64,000 nucleotides of DNA from Thiemannella venezuelensis (GCF_014203605.1 NZ_JACHJJ010000004.1:124001-188000), one strand, 5' to 3'. Shown: positions 35,309 to 43,423, numbered from the stretch's first letter. The notes: generated by a model not told the origin, from the sequence alone. Made by a program: numbers and translations.

Positions 35309-35923
35309 ATGACGGAGAGCAGGTTCGACACCGCCTATCAGGGTGGTGGGACGACGGGTTCGCCCTTGGCGACGCCGCCGTGGGAGATCGGTCGGCCGCA
35401 GCCCGCCGTGGTCCGGCTGGAGGAGGCCGGCCTGATCGGCGGTCAGGTGCTCGACGCCGGCTGCGGAACCGGTGAGAACGCGCTGTACCTGGCGGAGCGG
35501 GGCCACAAGGTCACCGGTGTGGACATCGCGCCCACCGCGATCGCCGCCGCGCGCGACAAGGCCGCCGGGCGGGGCCTGGACGTGCCTTTCGAGGTGGCCG
35601 ACGCCGTCGAGCTGGCCGGCTACGACGACCGGTTCGACACCGTGCTCGACGTCGGGCTGTTCCACTCGCTGGACCCGGCGGGGCGGGACCGGTACCTGGC
35701 GGCCCTCCACCGGGTCTGCCGCACCGGCGCCACCGTGTACCTGCTGTGCATCAGCGACCGGGCGCGGATCCCCGGCCCCCATCTGGTGGACGAGAAGACC
35801 CTGCGGGACGCCTTCGCCGACGGCTGGACGCTGCACTCGCTCCGGCCGGAGGTGCTGGAGGCGGTGCTCCCCGGCGGTCCCCGCGAGCTGGAGACCTGGC
35901 TCGCCGTAGCACAGCGCGACTGA
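35309..35923 (+). CDS. Class I SAM-dependent methyltransferase
   Basis: 204 residues with SAM motif I VLDAGCGTGENAL near residue 48, motif II VTGVDIAPTAIAAAR, and DRFDTVLDVGLFHSLDPAGR corresponding to the motif IV region. It is short and compact, resembling TehB/thiopurine-type small methyltransferases rather than the larger dimeric O-methyltransferases of classic polyketide pathways. An O- or C-methylation of the cluster product is possible but unproven. AAAGGGAGAGG precedes the ATG. It is probably co-transcribed with the secreted protein 19 bases downstream. Confidence 0.85.
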   Translation: MTESRFDTAYQGGGTTGSPLATPPWEIGRPQPAVVRLEEAGLIGGQVLDAGCGTGENALYLAERGHKVTGVDIAPTAIAAARDKAAGRGLDVPFEVADAVELAGYDDRFDTVLDVGLFHSLDPAGRDRYLAALHRVCRTGATVYLLCISDRARIPGPHLVDEKTLRDAFADGWTLHSLRPEVLEAVLPGGPRELETWLAVAQRD

Positions 35924-35942
35924 GACGACAGAGGAGACGACG

Positions 35943-36731
35943 ATGGTTGTCCGGAAGAACAGAAGGCTGGCCAACGTGATCGCCTCCGGGCTGGTCGGAG
36001 CCGGAGTCATGCTCGGACTGTCGGGCATGGCGGGCGCCTCGGCCCCGGATCACGGGACCCACCGCGCCGGGGGCGGCGACCCCGGACCGGCGCCCGCGCA
36101 GAGCGCCGCGGACGCCAAGGCGATGAAGGAGACGCGCGCGTACCTCGCGGGGGTCCCGGACGGGCCGCGCATCGCCCTGCAGGTGCTGAAGAGCGGGAAG
36201 GCCCGGGAACTCGCCCGCGTCTACCGCGCGACCCTGAAGTACCGCGACATCGACAAGGCGCTCGCGGACGGCTACTCGCCCGGCCCCAACACGATGTACT
36301 GCGTCGAGAAGCCGGGGGTGGGCGGCATGGGCTTCCACCTCGGCAACCACACCTACATCGACGAGACGGCCAGGACCGGCGTCTACGACCTCGAACACCC
36401 GCACATCCTGGTGTACACGCGGACGCCGTCGGGGCGCATGGAGCTCGCCGTCGCCGAGTGGGGGAAGATCGACGAGGACCAGAACCTCGCGACCGACGAC
36501 GACCGGCCGAGCATGCTCGGCATGCCGTTCGAGGGCCCGATGCTGGGCCACGTGCCGATGACGCACGGTCCGGGCGGCTGGATGCCGATCCACTTCGACA
36601 AGCACTTCTGGCTGTACAAGTACAACCCCGCCGGGCTCGCCAAGCCGTGGAACCCGCGGGTGACCTGCCCGGCCGGCACGACGCCGCCGCCGCACCCCGA
36701 CGCGGGCGCGAACGCGCACGCCTCGCACTGA
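35943..36731 (+). CDS. Conserved secreted protein of unknown function
   Basis: 262 residues. A Sec signal peptide (basic start, VIASGLVGAGVMLGLSGMAGASA) gives a mature Pro/Ala-rich start. From about residue 85 is a conserved-looking domain: YRDIDKALADGYSPG, CVEKPGVGGMGFHLGNH, PHILVYTRTPSGRMELAVAEW, DDRPSMLGMPFEGPMLGH and MPIHFDKHFWLYKYNPAGL. The His-rich pattern (FHLGNH, GHVPMTHG, IHFDKH) could bind metal. I have seen this family as hypothetical proteins only. GAGGAG upstream and the tight gap suggest an operon with the methyltransferase. A hairpin follows. Confidence 0.7.
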   Translation: MVVRKNRRLANVIASGLVGAGVMLGLSGMAGASAPDHGTHRAGGGDPGPAPAQSAADAKAMKETRAYLAGVPDGPRIALQVLKSGKARELARVYRATLKYRDIDKALADGYSPGPNTMYCVEKPGVGGMGFHLGNHTYIDETARTGVYDLEHPHILVYTRTPSGRMELAVAEWGKIDEDQNLATDDDRPSMLGMPFEGPMLGHVPMTHGPGGWMPIHFDKHFWLYKYNPAGLAKPWNPRVTCPAGTTPPPHPDAGANAHASH

Positions 36732-36737
36732 GGCGGC

Positions 36738-36780
36738 CCCGCCGCGGCTCGGCGCGGGAGCGGCACCGGGCCGCGGCGGG
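36738..36780 (+). terminator. Hairpin after the secreted-protein gene
   Basis: CCCGCCGCGG (36738-36747) pairs exactly with CCGCGGCGGG (36771-36780) across a 23-base loop, starting 7 bases after the stop codon. It marks a likely right-hand limit of the PKS region. Confidence 0.5.
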
Positions 36781-36858
36781 ACGGGAAGGCATTTCCTGAG
36801 CTGGAGGAACGAATCGGCGGGAACGGTCCGGAGCTGCTCGGACGAGATTACACATTAT

Positions 36859-36893
36859 GAGTAATCCATACTTTACATCGCGAGTAATATAGT
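36859..36893 (+). promoter_or_regulatory. Promoter and direct repeats of a leaderless response-regulator gene
   Basis: GAGTAAT occurs at 36859-36865 and 36882-36888 (23-base period) in a strikingly AT-rich stretch. TATAGT at 36888-36893 is a good -10 box whose spacing places transcription start at the A of the ATG (36900), that is a leaderless mRNA. No clear -35 is visible, so activation by a regulator bound at the repeats is plausible. Confidence 0.45.
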
Positions 36894-36899
36894 CTTTCT

Positions 36900-37631
36900 A
36901 TGCGTTTACACAGAACGACAGGTGACACTGGGACCGTGACGCAAACAATCCGGATCCTGGTTGTCGATGATGAGCACTACCTTGCCGACCTCGTGGCGAC
37001 GGCCTTGCGGTACGAGGGTTTCGAGACGGCCATCGCGAGGTCGGGCGCCGAGACGCTCAGTCAGGTGGGCGCCTTCCGGCCAGATTTGATCGTGCTCGAC
37101 GTCATGCTTCCGGACGGCTCGGGAATGGAGACCTGCGCGAGGCTGCGCAGGGACGGCTGCGAGGCCCCCGTGGTGTTCCTCACCGCCAAGGACGCCCCGG
37201 AAGACAAGATCGCGGGATTGACGATCGGCGGCGACGACTACGTCACCAAGCCGTTCAGCCTTGAGGAGCTGATCGCACGGATCAGGGCGGTGCTCCGGCG
37301 CACCCATCGCGCGGAACAGGGATCCGCGCGGCTGTCCCTCGCCGACCTGGAGATAGACGAGGACGCCCACGAGGTGCGCCGCCACGGCACGTTGATCGAT
37401 CTGACCCCGACCGAGTTCAAGCTGCTCCGGTACCTTCTGGTGAACGCGGGGAGGGTGGTGTCCAAGAGGCAGATCCTCGACCACGTCTGGGAGTACGACT
37501 TCGGCGGCAACGACGGCGTCGTGCAGACCTATGTCAGCTATCTCCGCCGCAAGGTCGACGCCAGCGGCCCGCCGCTGATCCACACCGTTCCGCGGGTCGG
37601 CTACATCATGCGCCTGCCCCGGGAGGCCTGA
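36900..37631 (+). CDS. OmpR-family response regulator with TTA third codon
   Basis: 243 residues from ATG 36900. The receiver domain is at about 17-130 with phospho-acceptor D67 (LIVLDVMLP), LTAKD and TKPF. The winged-helix DNA-binding domain is at about 145-240 (LTPTEFKLLRYLLVNAGRVVSKRQILDHVW, TYVSYLRRKV, HTVPRVGYIMR). If the ATG is right, codon 3 (36906-36908) is TTA, making translation dependent on the rare tRNA. An internal GTG at 36936 would remove it. The -10 position favours the ATG. Co-transcribed with the kinase (adjacent stop and start). Confidence 0.88.
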   Translation: MRLHRTTGDTGTVTQTIRILVVDDEHYLADLVATALRYEGFETAIARSGAETLSQVGAFRPDLIVLDVMLPDGSGMETCARLRRDGCEAPVVFLTAKDAPEDKIAGLTIGGDDYVTKPFSLEELIARIRAVLRRTHRAEQGSARLSLADLEIDEDAHEVRRHGTLIDLTPTEFKLLRYLLVNAGRVVSKRQILDHVWEYDFGGNDGVVQTYVSYLRRKVDASGPPLIHTVPRVGYIMRLPREA

Positions 37632-39119
37632 ATGCTGCTGCGGACCAGGCTCACCATCGCGGTGCTGGGGCTTCTGGCCCTGGGGCTGGTGGGGATGGCC
37701 GTGGCCACGTTCGAGGCCACCCGCGACTTCGCGGGGGAACGGGCGAAGCGCAAGCTCGCGCAGGCCGGTGACGCGGTCGTGAGCCTGCTGGCCGAGGAGC
37801 GCCCGCTCGGCTCGCTGACCCTCGGCGACGACAGGCTGATGAAGGCCGCCGTCCTGGACGGGGGGGTCCCGTCCTTCTTCCAGGTCCGCACCGCGGACGG
37901 CCGGGTGGCGGACGCACTCGCGCTCGACGGCGAACCCGCCGCCGCGGACCTGGCGGACCTGGTGCGGAGGATCCCCGCCGAGGCGCCCGTGGTCGGCCGC
38001 GTGGACGGCGAGCGGGGCGGGGTCGAGGACTGGGACATCCGCGGTTCCCGGCTCGCCGACGGCCGGATCCTCATCGTGGGGCTGCGGACCGCGGAGTTCG
38101 ACGACCTGGTCGGCAGACTGGCCGGTGTCGAGACCGTGGTCACGCTGTGCGTCCTGGGGGGCATCACCCTGGTCGCCCGCAGGACGCTGCGGCGGGTGAT
38201 GCGGCCGCTCGACGAGATCGCCGTCACCGCTCGCGCGATCGGCCGGGGGGACCTGGCGCAGCGGGTTGGGGAGGGCGACGAGCGGACGGAGGTCGGCCGT
38301 CTCCGCCTGGCCCTGAACGAGATGCTGGGCCAGATCGAGTCGGCGTTCAGGGAACGCGAGGCGTCGGAGGAGCGGCTCCGCCGGTTCGTCGCGGACGCCT
38401 CCCACGAGCTGCGCACCCCGATCGCCTCCATCCGCGGCTACGCCGAACTGTTCCGTCGGGGCGCGGCCTCGCGCCCCGACGACCTCGCCAAGGCCATGGA
38501 CAGGATCGAGTCCGAGGGCACGCGCATGGGCTCCCTCGTCGAGGAGATGCTGCTGCTGGCCCGCCTCGACGAGGGCAGGCCCCTGGAGATGCGGCCCGTC
38601 GACCTGGCCGTGCTCGCGGCCGACGCCGTCGCCGACGCGCGCGCGAGGGAGCCGGACAGGCCCCTGACCCTGGAGTGCGACGGCGAGGTGCCGGTGCTCG
38701 GCGACGCGCCGCGGCTCCGCCAGGTGCTGGCCAACCTGATGTCCAACGTCCTGCACCACACGCCCGGGGGCACCCCGGCCGTCGTGCGCGTGGGGACGAC
38801 GGCGGGTCACGCGGTGATCGAGGTCGCCGACCAGGGCCCGGGGATGACGGAGGAGCAGAGCGCGCACGTCTTCGAGCGGTTCTTCCGGGCCGACTCCTCC
38901 CGGTCCAGGGATCACGGCGGAGCCGGGCTCGGGCTGTCCATCGTGGCGGCGATCACGGCCGCACACGGCGGTACGGCGAGCGTCACGGCGCGGGAGGGGA
39001 AGGGCGCCACGTTCTCCGTGCGGATCCCGTGCCCCGCCCCCGTAAGCCGAGCCCCGGGTCACGCCCCGGCCGACCCCGGAGAGGTCCTCACTCCCGCGCG
39101 GGCGGACCGGCACGGGTGA
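37632..39119 (+). CDS. HAMP-domain sensor histidine kinase
   Basis: 495 residues. Helices at about 8-28 and 160-178 flank an extracytoplasmic sensor region of about 130 residues. HAMP follows (RRVMRPLDEIAVTARAIGRGDLAQRV), then HisKA with FVADASHELRTPIASIRGYAELF (phospho-acceptor His) and HATPase motifs MSNVLHHTPGG (N-box with a His variant), VADQGPGMTEE and GGAGLGLSIVAAI. This is the TcrY/TrcS-like layout typical of actinobacteria. It phosphorylates the adjacent OmpR-type regulator. Signal unknown. It starts directly after the regulator stop. Confidence 0.9.
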   Translation: MLLRTRLTIAVLGLLALGLVGMAVATFEATRDFAGERAKRKLAQAGDAVVSLLAEERPLGSLTLGDDRLMKAAVLDGGVPSFFQVRTADGRVADALALDGEPAAADLADLVRRIPAEAPVVGRVDGERGGVEDWDIRGSRLADGRILIVGLRTAEFDDLVGRLAGVETVVTLCVLGGITLVARRTLRRVMRPLDEIAVTARAIGRGDLAQRVGEGDERTEVGRLRLALNEMLGQIESAFREREASEERLRRFVADASHELRTPIASIRGYAELFRRGAASRPDDLAKAMDRIESEGTRMGSLVEEMLLLARLDEGRPLEMRPVDLAVLAADAVADARAREPDRPLTLECDGEVPVLGDAPRLRQVLANLMSNVLHHTPGGTPAVVRVGTTAGHAVIEVADQGPGMTEEQSAHVFERFFRADSSRSRDHGGAGLGLSIVAAITAAHGGTASVTAREGKGATFSVRIPCPAPVSRAPGHAPADPGEVLTPARADRHG

Positions 39120-39241
39120 ACCTCCCCAAGAGGGGAACACGCGATGCCGTCGCCGGGCGGCCGGAGCCTGGCAGGGTCTGAACCTGCTCGGGTTCGCGTC
39201 GATGGAGGTACGGCAGGCGCTGCGGCGGCGGTAGGACCGGC

Positions 39242-39820
39242 TCAGGACGGGGGGCGCCCGCCCCCGTTCCCGCCCAGGACCCCGGCGGCGAGCCCTGCCA
39301 GCGCGGAGGCGATCTGCCGGGGCGTCAGGCCGCGGTCCGTGCGCTGGAAGCCGTACACCTCCGGGGCGAGCGGGGCGAGGAGGGGCTCCACCAGCGCGTC
39401 GGGGTCCGGCAGGCCCGCGGCGGTCAGCAGGGACCGGACATGGGCCCGCCAGAAGCCGTACGCCCCGGTCTCGAACCGCGAACGGCCGGTCTCGGCGCCG
39501 AGGACCAGGTGGGCGTGGTCTTCGAGCAGCCGCACCATGGCGGAGTAGAAGGCCGCCAGGCGCTCGGCGGGCGGTGCCCCGGGGCCCAGGGGAGGAGCGC
39601 CGCGCAGCAGCTCCTCCTGGAGGGCGCGCTCGTGCTCGTCGAGAAGGGCGAGGGCGATCGAGGCGCGGTCCGGATAGCGCCGGTACAGGGTGCCGCGGCC
39701 CACCCCCGCGGCGCGGGCGATGTCGTCCATGGTGACGTTCGGCGCGCCCGCGGTCGCGAACAGGCGCGCGGCCGCCTCCAGGATCCGGGCGCGGTTGCGT
39801 GCGGCGTCGGCTCTCTCCAC
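39242..39820 (-). CDS. TetR-family repressor of azoreductase/SMR operon
   Basis: About 192 residues. The N-terminal TetR helix-turn-helix reads NRARILEAAARLFATAGAPNVTMDDIARAAGVGRGTLYRRYPDRASI, and a variable ligand-binding domain ends Gly-rich. The GTG at 39820 is favoured because CATATA just upstream can serve as its -10; an ATG at 39832 is the alternative. It is divergent from the azoreductase gene, with two perfect GGACA/TGTCC operators between, so it should repress both itself and the operon and be released by a toxic aromatic or cationic ligand. Confidence 0.85.
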   Translation of the reverse strand: MERADAARNRARILEAAARLFATAGAPNVTMDDIARAAGVGRGTLYRRYPDRASIALALLDEHERALQEELLRGAPPLGPGAPPAERLAAFYSAMVRLLEDHAHLVLGAETGRSRFETGAYGFWRAHVRSLLTAAGLPDPDALVEPLLAPLAPEVYGFQRTDRGLTPRQIASALAGLAAGVLGGNGGGRPPS

Positions 39821-39836
39821 GGGACACAGCATATAT

Positions 39837-39887
39837 GGACAGAGTGTCCGCTTATCCGCTACCTTCGGCGAAGTGGACACGGTGTCC
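39837..39887 (+). promoter_or_regulatory. Two TetR operators and azoreductase promoter
   Basis: Site 1 is GGACA-GAG-TGTCC (39837-39849) and site 2 is GGACAC-G-GTGTCC (39875-39887), both perfect inverted repeats with centres 38 bp apart and flanking ATAT. A consensus TATAAT follows site 2 at 39889-39894, so repressor there would block the rightward promoter; site 1 covers the repressor's own promoter. Confidence 0.65.
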
Positions 39888-39908
39888 ATATAATCGAGGG
39901 GAGGCACC

Positions 39909-40553
39909 ATGGGCCACCTGCTGCACCTGGACGCCAGCGCCCGTCGCGGCTCGATCTCCCGGGAGCTCTCCCGGACGTTCGCCGAGACCTGGCGCGCGGC
40001 CCACCCGGACGGGGGCTACACCTACCGGGACCTGGCGGCCGACCCCGTGCCGCACATCACCGAGGCGTGGACCGAGCTCTGCGACCACGTGCTGGAGCAC
40101 GGCATCACCGAGATCGGCCGCTACCGGGAGGCGGTGCGGACCCCCGCGCAGGAGGCGGCGTGGGCGGTGCTCTCGCCGCTGCTGGACGAGCTGGTGGCCG
40201 CCGACGTCGTGCTCATCGGCACGCCGATGTACAACTTCTCGATCCCGTCGGCGCTCAAGGCCTGGCTCGACCAGGTGACCTTCCCGAAGATGTCCCTGGC
40301 CGGCCGCCGGTTCGTGGTGGCCGGCGCCCGCGGCGGCGCCTACGGGCCGGGCACTCCCCGCGAGCCGGTGGACCACGAGGAGCGCTACCTGCGGGACTTC
40401 TTCAAGGGGCACTTCGCCGTCGAGGACGTCGTGTTCGTCCACGCCGAGCTGACCAACGCCCTGATCGACCCGGGCCTGGCGCACCTGCGCGGCAGGCAGG
40501 CGGACTCGCACGCCGCGGCCCGGCTCGGCGTCCTGGCGGAGGCGAAGCGGTGA
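39909..40553 (+). CDS. azoR: FMN-dependent NADH-azoreductase
   Basis: 214 residues of flavodoxin-like fold: HLLHLDASARRGSISRELSRTFAETW, VVLIGTPMYNFSIPSALKAWLDQVTF (the FMN-binding PMYNFxIP motif) and RFVVAGARGGAYGPG. Azoreductases reduce quinones and azo compounds with NADH by a two-electron route, protecting against redox stress. A perfect TATAAT and the ribosome-binding site GAGGGGAGG precede the ATG. Co-transcribed with the SMR transporter (GTGA overlap). The gene may protect against quinones, including any made by the neighbouring cluster, but that link is inference. Confidence 0.9.
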   Translation: MGHLLHLDASARRGSISRELSRTFAETWRAAHPDGGYTYRDLAADPVPHITEAWTELCDHVLEHGITEIGRYREAVRTPAQEAAWAVLSPLLDELVAADVVLIGTPMYNFSIPSALKAWLDQVTFPKMSLAGRRFVVAGARGGAYGPGTPREPVDHEERYLRDFFKGHFAVEDVVFVHAELTNALIDPGLAHLRGRQADSHAAARLGVLAEAKR

Positions 40554-40861
40554 GCTGGACGTTCCTGGTCCTGGCCGGGCTGGTCGAGGTCGCCTGGTCG
40601 CAGAGCATCAAGCCGACGGAGAACTTCACCCGGCCGCTTCCCACCCTGGTCTGCTTCGTGCTGGCGGCCGGCGCGGTCTGGCTGCTGTCGAAGGCGATGG
40701 ACGGCGTCCCGGTCGGCACCGCCTACGCCGTCTTCACCGGCATCGGAGCCGTCGGCGCGGTCGTCCTCGGCGTCCTGCTGAACGACGACCCCGTCACCGT
40801 CACCCGCGTCGCCGCCCTCGCGCTGATCGTCGGCGGCGTCGTGCTCGCCAGGCTCGCCTGA
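40550..40861 (+). CDS. SMR-family transporter (Gdx/SugE-like)
   Basis: 103 residues with four membrane helices. The essential membrane Glu is in LAGLVEVAWSQSIK (Glu13 region), and the C-terminal signature VPVGTAYAVFTGIGAVGAVVLGVLLNDD matches SugE/Gdx guanidinium exporters better than EmrE-type drug pumps. It works as an antiparallel dimer exchanging protons for a small cation. GTG start overlapping the azoreductase stop. Under TetR control by position. Confidence 0.9.
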   Translation: MSWTFLVLAGLVEVAWSQSIKPTENFTRPLPTLVCFVLAAGAVWLLSKAMDGVPVGTAYAVFTGIGAVGAVVLGVLLNDDPVTVTRVAALALIVGGVVLARLA

Positions 40862-40931
40862 GGCGCGGCGGCCGTACCCGCGCTGCGAGGCGGCCGTGCG
40901 GGACCGGGGAGGCGGCCGGCCCCGGACGGGG

Positions 40932-41897
40932 TCACGGCGTCCGGTCGAGCTCCGCGAGGAGGGCGGTGAGGGCCGGGCCGAGGGGGACGCCGAGGGTCAG
41001 GAGGGCGTGGGCGTCGCCGCGGGTCGGGCCCTGGTTGACGATCGCGATGGGGATGGACCTCTCGGCGGCGTGGAGGACGAACCGGTAGCCGGACATCACG
41101 GTCAGCGAGGAGCCGAGGACCAGGAGCAGCCCGGCGCGCTCGGTCAGCGCGTAGCACTCCTCGACCCGGGCCCGGGGCACGTTCTCGCCGAAGAAGATCA
41201 CGTCGGGCTTGAGCACGCCCCCGCAGCCCAGGCAGTCCACGACGCGGAAGGACTCGACCCGCTCGTCGGCGAGCACGGCGTCGCCGTCGGGGTTGATCGC
41301 TCCGGCATCGGCCTGCCAGTCGGCGTTGGCCGCGCGCAGGCGTTCGTCGAGCAGCCGCCGGGGGGTGCGCTCGCCGCAGCCGAGGCAGCGGACGCGGTCG
41401 AGGCCGCCGTGCAGCTCGACCACCTCCCGGGTGCCGGAGGCCTGGTGGAGGCCGTCGACGTTCTGGGTGATGACGCCGGCGACCAGCCCGCGCTCCTGGA
41501 GGGCGGTGACCGCGTGATGGCCGGCGTTGGGCGCGGCGCGGGCGATGTGCCGCCATCCCAGGTGGCTGCGGGCCCAGTACCGCCTGCGGGCCTCGGCGCT
41601 GCCGGTGAACGCCTGGTATGTCATCGGCTCGGCCCGCCGCCTGCGGCCGCTCTCCCCGCGGTAGTCCGGGATGCCGGACTCGGTGGAGATGCCGGCCCCG
41701 CTCAGGACCACGACCTCGCCGTCCGCGACGAGATCGGCCAGCATCCGGAGCCGGGGGTCGGAGCCCGTGCCCGGGTGGTCCGGCAGCGCGCCGGAGACCG
41801 TGTCCGGGCGGCCCTGCAGTACGCCCGAGACCCTGTCCGGGTGTCCGGGCGGCGCGCCGGAGACGCCGCCGGAACCCTCGCCCACCGCCTGAGTCAC
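40932..41897 (-). CDS. Sir2-family NAD-dependent protein deacylase with repeat-bearing N-terminus
   Basis: About 321 residues. From residue ~60 is a sirtuin domain: VVVLSGAGISTESGIPDYRG, VITQNVDGLHQASG, ELHGGLDRVRCLGC ... VVDCLGCGGVLKPDVIFFGE (two zinc CxxC pairs, catalytic His in ELHG) and LLVLGSSLTVMSGYR. It removes acyl groups from lysines using NAD+. The N-terminal ~50 residues hold three 11-residue VSG-x-x-x-x-x-P repeats encoded by a 33-base tandem repeat. Start uncertain: GTG 41897 or GTG 41921, neither with a strong ribosome-binding site. Confidence 0.85.
   Translation of the reverse strand: MTQAVGEGSGGVSGAPPGHPDRVSGVLQGRPDTVSGALPDHPGTGSDPRLRMLADLVADGEVVVLSGAGISTESGIPDYRGESGRRRRAEPMTYQAFTGSAEARRRYWARSHLGWRHIARAAPNAGHHAVTALQERGLVAGVITQNVDGLHQASGTREVVELHGGLDRVRCLGCGERTPRRLLDERLRAANADWQADAGAINPDGDAVLADERVESFRVVDCLGCGGVLKPDVIFFGENVPRARVEECYALTERAGLLLVLGSSLTVMSGYRFVLHAAERSIPIAIVNQGPTRGDAHALLTLGVPLGPALTALLAELDRTP
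41767..41865 (-). repeat. Three 33-base tandem repeats within the Sir2 gene
   Basis: Three consecutive imperfect 33-base units (41767-41799, 41800-41832, 41833-41865), in frame, encode an 11-residue unit beginning VSG in the N-terminal extension of the sirtuin. Each unit ends GAGAC[C/G] on the + strand. Such repeats can change copy number between strains. Confidence 0.75.
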
Positions 41898-42002
41898 CTG
41901 TCCATGGTGCCCGACGTCCACCCCTGCTCGGTCCGGATGGGGGAACGGGCACCGTGCGGATCCCTTCGCGGACCTTTTGTCCCGGCTTCCCGTGCATCAA
42001 AA

Positions 42003-42020
42003 ACTAACCAGATGGTAGGT
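42003..42020 (+). promoter_or_regulatory. Operator A upstream of GH1 gene
   Basis: ACTAACCA-GA-TGGTAGGT, an 18-bp dyad 54 bases ahead of the GH1 start. Its half-sites are identical to those of site B at 46562-46579 in the opposite order, and similar to site C at 53542-53559. Probable binding site of the TetR at 45.8-46.5 kb. Confidence 0.65.
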
Positions 42021-42074
42021 TTTCTGCCAGTCCTCGCGTCGACCCGTACGTCGAGGCAGACAAGGGGAGGCGGT

Positions 42075-43280
42075 ATGGGACTCTCGTTCCCGGAAGGTTT
42101 TCTGTGGGGGGCGGCAGGCAGTGCCCACCAGACCGAGGGCAACAACGTCGCCAGCGACCTGTGGGCGATGGAGAACGGCTCCGGCGGGAGCCTGCCCGAG
42201 CGCAGCGGGGACGCCTGCGACGGCTACCACCGCTGGCGAGAGGACCTCGACATCGTGCGGGACCTGGGCCTGACCGCCTACCGCTTCAGCGTCGAGTGGG
42301 CGCGGGTGGAGCCGGTGGAGGGACGGATCTCCCGGGCGGCACTGGCGCACTACCGCCGCGTGGTCGAGGGCTGCCTGGAGCGCGGCCTGACCCCCGTGGT
42401 GACGCTGCACCACTTCACCAGCCCGCTCTGGTTCCAGCAGGCGGGCGGGTGGTCGTCCGGCGAGGCGGTCGAGCGGTTCCGCCGCTACGTGCGCGCGGTG
42501 CTGCCGATCCTGGACGGCGTCGAGTGGGTCTGCACCATCAACGAGCCCAACATGCTCGCGATGGTGGCCAGCATGATGAAGCAGGGCAAACGCGAGGAGG
42601 GCGTGGCCGGGGCCATGCCCCCGCCCGACCAGGCGGTGGCCGACGCCCTCGTGGCCGCCCACCGCGCCGCACGCGAGGAACTCGGCACGCTGGGCGTCAA
42701 GTCCGGCTGGACGGTCGCCAACCAGAACTTCGAGGCCGCCGGCGGTGCGGAGGCGGAGTGCGACGCGTGGGCGTGGCCGCGCGAGGACCGGTTCCTGGAC
42801 GCCGCGGCGGGTGACGACTTCATCGGCGTGCAGGCGTACACGCGCGTGCTGATCGGGCCGGACGGCGCGCTCCCGGTGCCGGACGACGCCCGCCGGACCC
42901 TCATGGGGTGGGAGTTCTACCCGGCGGCGCTCGGCAACGCCGTACGGCACACGGCGGCGCGGCTGCCGGGGGTGCCGATCCTGGTGACCGAGAACGGCAT
43001 CGCGACGGCGGACGACGCCGAGCGCGTCGAGTACACGCACGGCGCCCTGACCGGGCTGCACGACGCGATCTCCGACGGGATCGACGTGCGCGGATACCTG
43101 CACTGGTCGCTGCTGGACAACTACGAGTGGGGCTCCTGGCGGCCGACCTTCGGGCTGGTCGAGGTGGACCGCGAGACGTTCGCGCGGACGGTCAAGCCGA
43201 GCGCCCGCTGGCTGGGCGGGATCGCCCGGACCGGCGTGCTCCCGGCCGGGGCGGTCCGCGAGGAGCTGTCACCCGCCTGA
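42075..43280 (+). CDS. GH1 beta-glycosidase
   Basis: 401 residues, cytoplasmic (no signal peptide). It begins FPEGFLWGAAGSAHQTEGNN, with catalytic acid/base Glu157 in TINEPN and nucleophile Glu306 in VTENGI; HWSLLDNYEWGSWRPTFGLVEVD is the usual aglycone-side loop. It is shorter than the typical 440-480 residue GH1. It hydrolyses beta-linked disaccharides or glycosides, with specificity undetermined. AGGGGAGG precedes the ATG. Operator A places it in the same regulon as the GH3, importer and GH20 genes. Confidence 0.92.
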   Translation: MGLSFPEGFLWGAAGSAHQTEGNNVASDLWAMENGSGGSLPERSGDACDGYHRWREDLDIVRDLGLTAYRFSVEWARVEPVEGRISRAALAHYRRVVEGCLERGLTPVVTLHHFTSPLWFQQAGGWSSGEAVERFRRYVRAVLPILDGVEWVCTINEPNMLAMVASMMKQGKREEGVAGAMPPPDQAVADALVAAHRAAREELGTLGVKSGWTVANQNFEAAGGAEAECDAWAWPREDRFLDAAAGDDFIGVQAYTRVLIGPDGALPVPDDARRTLMGWEFYPAALGNAVRHTAARLPGVPILVTENGIATADDAERVEYTHGALTGLHDAISDGIDVRGYLHWSLLDNYEWGSWRPTFGLVEVDRETFARTVKPSARWLGGIARTGVLPAGAVREELSPA

Positions 43281-43325
43281 CCGGATCCGCTCGGCGGCCC
43301 GGTGACCGCGTCCCGCCGGGCCGCT

Positions 43326-43404
43326 CCGCCCGCGCCGGTCACTCCGGCGCGGGCGGGCGCGACGCGCGCCCGCCGTACCGGTGCCCTTCCGGCCCGGTAC
43401 GGCG
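43326..43404 (+). terminator. Cluster of hairpins between convergent GH1 and GH3 genes
   Basis: CCGCCCGCGCCGG (43326-43338) pairs with CCGGCGCGGGCGG (43344-43356) over a 5-base loop. A second hairpin pairs CGCCGTACCGG (43371-43381) with CCGGTACGGCG (43394-43404). Together they should stop transcription from both directions. Confidence 0.65.
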
Positions 43405-43423
43405 GGGCGCCACGGGGTGCGGC

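Noticed and set aside
39121-39238. Open tail ending LNLLGFASMEVRQALRRR between the HK and TetR genes
   Set aside because: Looks slightly like the end of a degraded gene, but it is too short, has no start and I recognise no family.
41767-41865. Regular repeats considered as a possible CRISPR array
   Set aside because: The units are directly adjacent, in frame within the Sir2 gene, and there are no spacers or cas genes.
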